From Odontocerum albicorne (lineage: Eukaryota > Arthropoda > Insecta > Trichoptera > Odontoceridae), in assembly GCA_949825065.1 (NCBI GenBank), contig OX463855.1, positions 41,550,301-41,614,300 on the forward strand: a DNA stretch of 64,000 nucleotides, read 5' to 3'. The notes below the pieces were generated by a model. That model made no database searches, had not been told where the DNA came from, and saw only the letters and a program-made list of their open reading frames with translations. Positions within the stretch are counted from its first letter, which is position 1. Every line of letters begins with the position of its first letter. Below, one piece after another: positions 28,301-40,300 of the stretch. Position numbers and translations under genes: made by a program.

Positions 28301-31300
28301 TGTCAAATGAATTTGTGCGAAGCACTTTGGTGTGGCCAATCATGAAGTCACCTAGTTTATTAGTCACGTAGCACCTAGCGAAGCACTTTAGTGTGGTCTT
28401 AGCCTAAGAGAGTCATATCACACAGCTCCTCCATAAGAGGACTACCAAATGAAAGAGAAGTGTTAATAAACGTATGAATACCTGAGTCTTATACACAACT
28501 TGGTACACGATACTTTCACTTCGTATTGTTGTTCTAGAACCGTTGTTTTATCCAAATACATTTGATTAGACGGCGCATTCCGCTCCTCCATGGAAATATT
28601 GTCCCTCCTGCACAGGGGTTGAGGGTTCAGCATGGCGCACATCCTGTCCACTATGGAGATGTCTATTTCAACAGTGCACGGTTCCAAAGTGATGCTAGAA
28701 AAAAAGAAAGAAATAATTAATGCTATTGAAAATTAAACAAAGGATAAAAAATTAATAGTAAGCTCTGAAGATGAAAACTGAAACATTTTCGAAACGTCAT
28801 CCTCATAAACCAAACCACGCGGTACAAAACTCCGATTAAATGTTACAAATACAAATACACAGAGGTCACTATAAGAATGTGATAACTTACTTGACATCGG
28901 TCTTAGGATGGATGTACTTCCTTTCTCCAGACACTTTGATTGCCCTCTGAGTGTTTTTGAAGGAAATCTTCACATCTGGTGCCTTGGACAAGGGGTTGAG
29001 GAAGTTCGTGTCTTGATCGCCTGTATTGCTCGACTTCCTTTGATCTGTGTAGGAACAGTTTAATATAAGAAATATTTGCAGACAGCTGGCAAACTCAAGG
29101 TCTAATACGGTTATTTCCAACCAGGGTTCGGCGAACCCGTTGAGGTCTTCTGTAGCTTAATATATTATAAATAGGTTTATTGACTCTTCTATTCATCTCT
29201 CCTTATTCGTGCAAAACTGCACTTTCAGCTAACATATAACTGTAATAAAATGTGAAAATCGTTTCAGATTGAATGTAGAAGCAGATATGTACAGTGGAAC
29301 CTCTCATAACGAGAATAATTCGTTCCAGAGTCTTACTCGTTATGTGAAACACTCATTAAGCGAAACAATTTTTTCTATATAATTCAATGTAAAATACGAT
29401 AATGCATTCCATGCCGATATGAGAAGCAACCTTTCAACATCATCAAGAATAGGTAACCGTTTCGTAGACATTCTTGACACTCCCTTTAAAGCATATGTCT
29501 TCTTAATTTTGTCCTTGTTCTTGAGGATAGAGCAAATCGTTGATGTAGACCGATTGTATGTGCGCGCTAGATCAGCCACGCCCACACCTCGTTCTCGCTT
29601 TTCAATGATTTTACGTTTCATTTCTACAGTTACTTTTATTCTCTTATGGCTGTCTTCTTGTGGCTTTTTCTTCAGAGACATTTTTGCAAGGGTTATTAAA
29701 CTTTGCACAAAAAAAAATTACAAATAATGTCTGAACACAAGTTTGGAAAAATGTGTGATCACATGTGACACTAGCGTGCTAGCGGAACGAGTGTTAAGCA
29801 GAGACAAACGCACTGGCGCGGAAGTCCCGACTCACGAGTGACGTGAAGATGGGACTTCCCCTTTCTGCGTCACTCGTTATGCGAAATGTCGCTCGTTAAG
29901 GGAGCATTTTTTTTACAATCTGTTTAACTCGTTATGCGAATTACTCGTTATGAGAGGTGCTCGTTATGAGAGGTTCCACTGTATATGGGTAACCACTTCA
30001 ACGATTGAGCCAAATATGGAATTGGATATTTCAAAGATTCAACCCCGAATGTCCCACTAATTGTAATAAACTGTTTTATGTCAACAATAATCATTTAAAA
30101 ATTCTAATAATTTTAAATTTTCCATACAAATCACAGATTTACATAGTAGTCGGCCCTGGTAATGGGACAACCGGTGTATTACGTGTAAGCGAACGGTTAA
30201 ATTCTCTGGGTTCCCCTATACGCAAAGATTCAATATTGAAATATCTCAAGATTATTATCGTAAGTATGGGATTTTTAGTGTCCGTTTTATATACATTATC
30301 ATGTGGTTTAAAGTTTTTTTAAATTGAATCTTTAAGAATTGTTATCAAGTGTGCGACCATATAAAAACTAGTGACATCGTCATATTTAAATTATGTGTGT
30401 AAACATAAACAAATGACCACGTCAAAATCAAAGAAGTGACAATTAATTTTTTTAAATTCGTAGGCATTGCCATGTAAAATAGTACTTTTAAATTAGTTTT
30501 ACTGTTGACAAAACTTTGACTTAAAAAATACAGTAAGCAAAAATGGCCGCGATATTCCCAGTCGGGAAGTGTCACGCAACTTCAAATTGTTTTTTTAGTG
30601 ATCGTGTAATTTGAGTTTTTTTGTGAAATTTGCTATCCTGAATTTCAAACTAACAGACTTCTACTATAGTATATTTATTTACCTAGAGAGCTGAAAATTA
30701 AAATTGGCACAGCAAGCATGGCGGGTGTGGTGTGATCTTGCGAAGTTTTGAGACACTCGTGGAGCTGCAGGCGAGACATCGTCAGCTGCCCCGAGAGGCA
30801 GCTTCCACTTCCGTTGGACCTCTCGCTGGCCTCCAACACAAATGGGGCTGCTATCAATCTATAAATACAATATATCATTCAAAAATGAGTTTTATTTGTT
30901 CCTGTTCAGTAGAGCCTTATTTCACATATTATTAGTTTTAAAAAAAAACTGGCCCCATTCATCAAATTTTTTGATACTTGGTAGGTTTATTGCGATGCAG
31001 CAATCTTTTCCAACTAACCAGAAAGCAATAAAGAGGCTTTAAGTTAAGCCCGGATTGGAACCCTTTTTTTAAAAATCAGTATTTCTGGGAATCGAACCTG
31101 CAATTCCTGTATGGAAATCAACGTTTTACCAACTATATCAAGGAAGTCATCCAGTTTGTAAGGTACCACTACACGGTAGGTCATCAGTCACACTCCAGTT
31201 TTACCAACTATATCAAGGAAGTCATCCAGTTTGTAAGGTACCACTACACGGTAGGTCATCAGTCACACTCCAGTTTTACCAACTATATCAAGGAAGTCAT

Positions 31301-34300
31301 CCAGTTTGTAAGGTACCACTACACGGTAGGTCATCAGTCACACTCCAGTTTTACCAACTATATCAAGGAAGTCATCCAGTTTGTAAGGTACCACTACACG
31401 GTAGGTCATCAGTCACACTCCAGTTTTACCAACTATATCAAGGAAGTCATCCAGTTTGTAAGGTACCACTACACGGTAGGTCATCAGTCACACTCCAGTT
31501 TTAAATATAATTTTTTTTTTAGAATGATCGCTTTTTAACACATTCACTGCGATATGTATTTATAGAATAGTGTAGAGGTACTGAAAAAAATCATATTTTC
31601 GAAACCTTAAAATATTATGGTATTTTCGAAACCTTAAAATCTTACGGTATTTTCGAAACCTTAAAATCTTACGGTATTTTCGAAACCTTAAAATCTTAAA
31701 ATATTCGGTACCATACAAACAAAGAGAATCGAATGACGCGCAACGGGCGTCATCAGCGTCTCTACAAAAAATGTGTTGACGCCCCAGGGGCGTCTTTAGC
31801 AGCGAACGTGTTAATTTATTATTTCAGATAATTTAAAAGACATCTATGGAGAGAAAGAAACTAACAAACAACAGAGAAACAAACTAAAGTGGTTGAACCT
31901 TATTTTACAAATCAAAAGTCGATTCTTCAAACACAATGAGCGTACAATATCAATTTAATTTGATGGAGTTTGTCCAGCAAGATCGACGATTAGATTATTT
32001 ATTTATTTATTTTTTTCAAAACAGGCTTAGCCCAATTACTTTGAAAAATACAAGACATTAACCTTTTCTTCCCTTTGTTGGGTATCTTCTACACGTTGCT
32101 TCTAATAACCATCAATATCTCTATAAATATTATAAATACAAGGTTAAGATTTTAGGTATTCCTCCATAATATATTTACGCATTGATTTAAAAAAGTAATA
32201 TTAATAATAATCAGAATTTATCGACTACATCGAGGTGTTTTGTAAAGATCGAAAACAAATTCGCATTTAATCGCGGCGAGTGCCTCGTCTTGACGATAGG
32301 TGAATAGTATGCGGGAAGCTCGACACTATATTCGCATATCACTCTTGCATACTAGACTGAATTGCGAGGAGCTGAACTGTCTCAACGTCGCAAGGAAAGG
32401 CGTATGCGCCGGGGTATGTGACTGACGTTCCGCGTCACTAGTTGCCTCTAGGCTTGCAAATAGGTTAGACGTACGCCCGTTCCGTGAGCGTTTTTTAATG
32501 TTTTCAGATGGTTTTTTTAATGTTTTTAGCAAATAAATCTCAATTATTATAATTTTTAACTACAATTATAATTAATAAAGGGGATTATCTATGAATGTTC
32601 TTATTTTTCCGATTTAAAATCGCAAATTTTTTATTGCGTACTCACTACCCAACACCGTAACACGCGTATTATTTTTATCACCGTAAGGGAAAGGTTAAAA
32701 AAGAAGAAAAATTACATAGAAAAAAAAATTATACAAAATAAAAAATAATGCATATGCATACATACGAGTATATACACACAAACATATGATACACATATAT
32801 TCACAGTCACTTAAGTATGTTGATGAGTGCTTTCTAACGCGCTTAATCTAAGAAGAAAATTTACTTTTGCTTTTGGTAATGTGATATGAAATATGTCAAT
32901 ATCCGAAGCAGTCCCGTTAAGAAGAGTTAAGGCCCTTCCAACAGGCATAGCGGCTGGAAGACCCGTTCTTGCGTATGTTATTGAGAACAGTTCTTGCCGG
33001 CGCAGTCTAGTGTAATTGTTAGGAACATTTAACGCAAATTTTTGTAGTAATGCTGGACAGCTCACAACTCCTCGAACGAGTTTGACAACGTATACCAAGA
33101 GTTATCAACAACTTCGATAGCAGGGATCAGTTGTTGACTTGTCTCGAGCCAGAAGACCGCATATTGTTTGCACTAAGAATATTAGGTCCTTACATATGAA
33201 ATTGGCGTTTTGCCGTACTGGCAACTTTGATCTCAAATATCTTCTCTTTGGTTAGGAATTCCAAATTCAAATTTATACAGCTATTTACTCAAGTATTTGT
33301 GTTTCGAAAAGTTTACAAAACAGTTTACAAATCAGTTTACAAATCAGTTTAAAAAAATCAGTTTACAAAATGGAAAACTTGAAATATCGCGTTATTTACG
33401 AGTACGAGTTCCACCGTGGCACCAGTGCTGCAGAAACGGCTCGAAGGATTAATGATGTGTATGGCGACGGTGCCGCAAAAGAAAACACAGTGCGTTTTTG
33501 GTTCCAACGTTTTCGTTCTGGAAATTTCGACCTGCAGAACAAGCCCTGTAGACGGCCGGAGACCAAAGTTGATAATGAAGAATTGAAGGCTATTGTGGAA
33601 GCGGATCCATCGCAAACCACGTCCGAGTTAGCTGCAGGCTGCGGTGTTAGTGATAAAACTGTTTTAATCCACTTGAAGCAAATTGGGAAGGTGAAAAAGC
33701 TTGAAAGGTGGGTACCTCACGAATTGAGTGAAGCAAATCAACAAACGCGCGTTGACTGCTGCGTTGCATTACTCAACCGGCACAATAATGAAGGGATTTT
33801 GAATCGAATCATTACCTGTGATGAAAAGTGGATCCTGTATGATAATCGGAAGCGCTCATCGCAATGGCTGAACCCTGCCGAACCAGCCAAACCATGCCCC
33901 AAGCGAAAATTGACTCCAAAAAAGTTACTTGTGAGCGTTTGGTGGACTAGTGCTGGTGTCGTTCACTACAGCTTTCTTAAATCTGGCCAGACGATTACGG
34001 CAGATGTCTATTGTCAGCAACTGCAAACCATGATGGAAAAGCTAGCTGCTAAACAACCGAGGCTGGTTAATCGCTCTAGGCCACTGCTGCTTCATGATAA
34101 CGCTAGACCACACACTGCACAACAGACGGCTACCAAATTAGAAGAGCTTCAATTGGAATGTCTAAGACATCCACCGTACTCTCCGGACCTTGCCCCAACA
34201 GATTACTATTTTTTTCGAAATTTGGATAACTTCTTGCAAGGGAAAAAATTCAACTCTGATGGGGCAGTCCAAACCGACTTCAAAGATTTTATTGATTCCC

Positions 34301-37300
34301 GTCCGAATGGTTTTTTTAGTAAAGGGATCGATGAACTACCTATGAGATGGCAAAAGTGCATAGATAGCAATGGTACATACTTTGATTAAATAAATATATT
34401 ATATTAAAAAAAAATCAACTTTATGTTCCTCCCAAACAAAACGCCAATTTCATATGTAAGGACCTAATATTTAAAGGGTACAAGAGCGTTGCTGACGATG
34501 GCCTTGTCAAATTACACAGTTTAACAAGGCAATCAAATGGCGAAACAGCGTCTTTGAGTAAATAAATAAAGGGAATAGAATTATTGAAGCATTTCATGTG
34601 GATACTCTTAATAAAAAATAGAGTTTAATGAATTTCAGATAGGCAGCATTAATAAAAAAAAGTTGTTTGTCTTGATGTTGTCCTTATTTCACTCATCATC
34701 ATTGCCGGGCCTCGCAGTCGAGGATCCCCTCGCAACTCCAACGTCAGTCCTGAACCGTTCTCCCACGTTGATCGTGTGATCTTCTGTGAGAGAACAGCCC
34801 GATCCTGGATACGCATTCCCTCCCGCAAATGCCACAGACATAATGACCCCGCTGAGTCGCCTGGCCATTTTGACGCATGTTCGCAGTGCGCAGATTGCTT
34901 CTCATACGTCTAGCCTCACGGTCCCGAGCCACCCGCTCCCAGTCCTCAGGCGCCCCGCACAAAGTAAGCGACTCTCGCAGACTGTCCTTATAGCGTTTCC
35001 TCTGCCCACCAACTCTTATTTCACTATCGAACTATTGAAATCCCTTCTATGTGATGAATTAGATGTGTTCCAAAAAAAACTAAGTAATCAAGTGTTGATC
35101 GTATGATCATATGGTATGTACATACCATACTATATAAACAAAACCTGCTTTTGGATAAAATACTGATCTTAATCGCTGCTTCAGAGATTGAGATTCATGA
35201 CAAACCTTAAATGGTTCGAAGAGACGGCCTCGTCAAAAGCTTGACTAGCTGCCTCGAAGTCCTTGCTCCCGTATCCACTGATGGCGAACAGGCCCAGCTT
35301 AGAGAAGAACTCATCGGCTATGTTTTTCATCTGCTTTACACTCGAAGCTGCCAGGCACTCTCCATTCATCGAGGCTGATAATGTCAGAATATCCTAATGA
35401 AAAATAAAACATATTATTTAACCTGTTCACCGCGTTAAAAATCAAATTCCACGAATCCTGTGCGCGGCACAATTTCAGCATTTTTTAATTTCTAAGTTTA
35501 AACACATATTTTGTTTAGAACCACTGATATTTGATTACAACACCAAGTAAACATGACACTTAAGTAATTTTCTGATAATAAATAATAGTCATTACTCTTA
35601 AGGAGACTCATTAAATATATAAGGAGATAAACTTAACATTACGTAAAATAAACAAAGGAATGCTACAATCAAATCAATGCTTCATGACACTCACCCAATC
35701 AAATGCATATAGCACTAGTAATGTTTATTTACGTAAGAGAGACTTAGTAATGTTTATTTACGTAAGAGAGACTCATCGCAGGACTCGATCCGCGCGACAG
35801 GTCGTTAATGCTGGAAATATTGAGAAACCAAAAAAATTCGGCGCTCTGTTTATTCAACAATATCTCATAAACTAATATATTATTTGACAAGGTTTTCAGA
35901 GATGTCGCTAGAATAAAGATTATTTTAAAGTTTAGTTCAATTTTTATTCCGGTTTTGTGTCATTTTTTTTAAGTATTTGTGATTTGAAACTTGGATTGTC
36001 GTCAGATCACAGGCGTTTGTGCTCCCCGCGGGGAACACGTTAAGGAATCTTTTACTGTTTGAGTTGCCCTTAAAAACTGTCTCAGATTAGGTTACTATTC
36101 AACATCAACATTATCCAATATGTGAACCATTAGGAAGACAGGATGCCATGAAACATCTACATACTCGTACAGGTCGGTTCACATCCTTGCATTTCACATT
36201 TTTCTACATTAGGCTGAAACTGTGAATCTCCCTATCTTAATACTGGTGTATTGTGTGGGATAGACACCCGATTTTTAAATTCCCTTGTAGCCGACAAAAC
36301 AGCGGAATTTTTGACCAGATACTAGATGACACCTATGATACATGCCCCAATTATATAAAGCGCATTGCCCTCATTATGATGGTTATAGGTTGCTGCTACG
36401 CCCAAAGATGACTTGTGCGAATTCGTCACATGGTTACACCATCTGACACCCATCTTCCTCAGGCATACATATATACATACCATCACGCCAACTCCCTGTC
36501 GGGTAGAGAAGAAAAAGTGCCCGACTTTCTTATCTCGACATACATCTTTTGCCTCTTCCATATTCTATACCTTCCAACGATATCTCTGACTTTCTAAGTT
36601 TACTTCTTTCAAAATATCATTCATTTCATCCAACCATACATTCCATGGTCTTTTTCTATGCCCATGACACGACCAAACCATTTCAGAGTGATTTTACTCA
36701 ACACGTTAGTTTAATTACTTTATTACGTATTCTGTCATACATTGTCACTCGATGTATTCTTCAAAGTGCACGCATTTCTACAGTGTTTGTTTGGCATGCC
36801 TGAAGCACCTGTTCTCAAAATTGAGAAGTATATCTGAGGCATTAGTAACATGTCAACATTCAGCTAATTCTTAAGATTTCTTGGAGACCGAGAATTGCTT
36901 GAACATGTGAGAATTTGTAAGTTGCAATACCTCAGTCACCCAAAGACAGAGTATAACACAACTAATTATCCAAGCAAAAATAAATAGCGAAAGAGGTCGA
37001 GGAACATGTCACATCTTTTGGCCAAAGAACATTATTTGGACGCAATTCAACTGAGTTCTTCCGGATGAAATTGCCACTATGGTGGCCATGGAAGATTATG
37101 GAGATAATGAAATATTTTAATACATAACATTTCAAAAGCTAACTCATTACATAACATTTCAAAAACTAACTCACTACATAACATTTCAAAAACTAACTCA
37201 CTACATAACATTTCAAAAGCTAACTCACTACATAACATTTCAAAAGCTAACTCACTACATAACATTTCAAAAACTAACTCACTACATAACATTTCAAAAA

Positions 37301-40300
37301 CTAACTCACTACATACCATTTCAAAAGCTAACTCACTACATAACATTTCAAAAGCTAACTCACTACATAACATTTCAAAAACTAACTCACTACACATAAC
37401 ACAATCGTTACTTGGTTTGATTATCAATTCAAACTGTTCCAGGATCATTACACATGGACAGTTGGTTGTATTTAGCTTCTCACACCATAATTTGATTTAC
37501 GCTTCATTTGTCCCTCACAACCTGAAACCTCCTCGTAGGAATAAAATACCAAGATTTAAGCCCATAAATAAGAACCACGTCTATCAAATTGAGGTAATGC
37601 TGTTTTTTTTCTTCACATTTGCATCGACAGCATTATAATCATCGTATAAAATAACACATTTAAAACTACAATATTAGAAACATACTAATCACTAGATAAT
37701 AGGAGCGGTAGTGACAAATCACCAAGATGTAGGAACTGTGAAGCAAGTGTCCAGTCGGGATATGACAGTAAATGAATAGTGTCTTCAAAAAAAAGTCTCG
37801 CAATTCCAAACATCACGAGTAGGAGGCTGTAGGTCAGTGTTCCCCAACCGGTGGTCCACGGCCCGGTGCCGGGCCGCAGAGACTTTCCGCCGGGCCGCAA
37901 ACAGTATGTCAAATTTCAAGAAATACGCACATGCAAAAATATTAAATATAGGATTTTTTCGCCTGCAGGTTGACTTGTATTTTTAGTAATTGTTAAATGA
38001 ATATAATTGGTATGATAATGCGACACGATGGTCGCTGGTTTTCTCAGAATGGACAGTCATAAATCTTCTCAGATACACTTAGGGAGAACGGAAATATTTG
38101 CTCTTGGATAGTGAACTCCGATGCAAAACCCTACCTAAATATATTTCCAAGAATTTCATAATATACTCGTATAATTGTTTTCATTTTGGAATGGAATGGT
38201 GAGAGTAACAGTACATACAAGTAAAATAATGTCAGAGACAGCACTGCAGCCAAGAATATCCAATATATTAGCAAAGATGCAACAGCAGGTTTCGCATTAG
38301 TTTGTTGAAAAAACCCCATTGTTTTTATTAAATTTTAATTGTATCAGACAATGTGTATCGGACGTGTGCCGTCGCCCGTGTGTGTGTGTATGTGATATGA
38401 AAAAGACACTGTGTGTAGATCTGTATTATTGAACTTGTATGCTATTCTTTGCTCTTGTATAATCATATGGTCTTGTATTCCATACGCTATATTGTGTTGC
38501 AGTGGTATGTAAATATCTAATGTCCCTGTGTTTGTATATGTAAATGTTCGTAATTCAAATGTTCCTGTATGTAAATCTGTTATGTTTAAACCCTCGTATT
38601 TCCATATGCTATATTATGTCATATTTGTATGTGTTAAATATGTATGTCTGTTTGACTCCGATCGTATTCGCGACCGCATTGGAATTATGTGACTTGCGAA
38701 GCTGTGCGATCGGAGTAGGTCCGGATTCAGTCGGCGTAAGCATGGCCCAGACCCCGAAAGTTGTCGTATTTCGCGGACAATGGGCGCTGCTGACGCCCGA
38801 CTGACCATTAATATAGAGGGTACCACCCGATTTGTAATCAGTTCTCACTGCTTCTCACTGTACTTCAGTTCTGTTCATTGAAATATATTCTCAGTAATAC
38901 CGATTTTACCGTGTTTTTACTTGAGACCCGCTACACTACATCGACTGCCTGAGAGGAATCTCTCCCTGCTCTTCTTCTTCTTCTGCTGGATCTTCGAAAC
39001 GGAAATCGCTACCGTCGATTCTCGGAGCGCGACGCGGCAACCAACAACCTATTCTACAGTCTTTGTACCTGTCCGGTACACAATGTAACAATTAAAATTG
39101 TTTAACTGTTATATGTGTATTTGTTAATTATAGTTACATATGTCCATCTGTCACAATATAAGATTAAAAAAATATTAAATAAAAAAACCATTTTTATTTC
39201 AGTATTCGAGGTCCGCGATTTTTTTTTCCTTTTTTTACCGGTCCACAGGTCTAAAAAGGTTGGGGAACACTGCTGTAGGTCATACTTAAGGATACTGAAA
39301 ACAAACCTCGTGTAGAAGAATGCAAGCCAATGACGCTATTCTGATGTGCACTTGAGAAACTTCAGCAGCTGAATCTCCCTCATTGAAATTCGAGCCTAAA
39401 AAAAATAACATTGTCATTATTGATGTTTATACGTTATTTATTTTTGATACACAGAGAAATTCAACAATGTATATGTTTAAGATTTTTACGTATATACGAG
39501 GCATATCCAGAAAGTAAGTGTACTGAATTTTTGTAGGTTACAATTTTTTTTATTTAAACAAAAAAATTACGTGGTTACCGTAGTACATATGTTAGCTATT
39601 TTTCGACATAGTCGCCATTCCTCTCAATGCAGGTGGTGAAGCGGGGTATCAACTTTTTGATGCCTTCCTCGAAGTAGTTTCCCGCCAACTCCTCCGTCCA
39701 CTTCTCCACCTCCTCCTTTACCTCCTGGTCGGTTGAAAACCTTTTTCCACCCATGTGCAGCTTCAGAGAGGTAAAGAGATAGTAATCTGAAGATGCTAGG
39801 TCAGGGGAATGCGCGGGATGGTTCAGGACATCCCATTTAAACGAGGCGAGCAGTTCCTTCGTGGCTTTGGCCGTGTGTGGTCTTGCATTGTCGTGCAGCA
39901 GGCAGACTCCCTTTGTCAGCATGCCTCTCCTCTTGTTCTGAATCGCCCTCCGCAATTTTTTTAGGGTCTCACAGTATCTTGCAGAGTTGATGGTCTCCCC
40001 TTGAGGCATATATTCAATTAAAATTATGCCTTGATAGTCCCAAAACACGGATGCCATGATTTTCTTGGCTGAAATTGTGGTTTTGAACTTTTTGGCGGAG
40101 GGTGAAGAGGTGTGACGCCACTGTTGAGACTGCCTTTTGGTTTCAGGCGTGTAGTGTGCAACCCAAGTTTCATCTCCAGTAACGATGTATCGGAGAAATT
40201 CATCTCCATGGAGTTTGCAGCGCCTCAAAAACTCTTGCCTTTTTACAAAATTTCGCACTTGGCGGGAGATTGGTTTGACATTTTTCACGAAACGTCTTGT

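Noticed and set aside
30005..30322. 105-codon plus-strand frame
   Set aside because: No recognisable domain, no splice or promoter evidence, and a composition typical of AT-rich intron.
35760..35810. Possible tRNA gene around a B-box-like GGATCGAGTCC (minus)
   Set aside because: No A-box at the right spacing and no cloverleaf could be traced; it is likely SINE debris inside a MITE.
37077..37448. 123-codon repetitive frame (CSELAFEML repeats)
   Set aside because: Artefact of a 27-bp tandem array.
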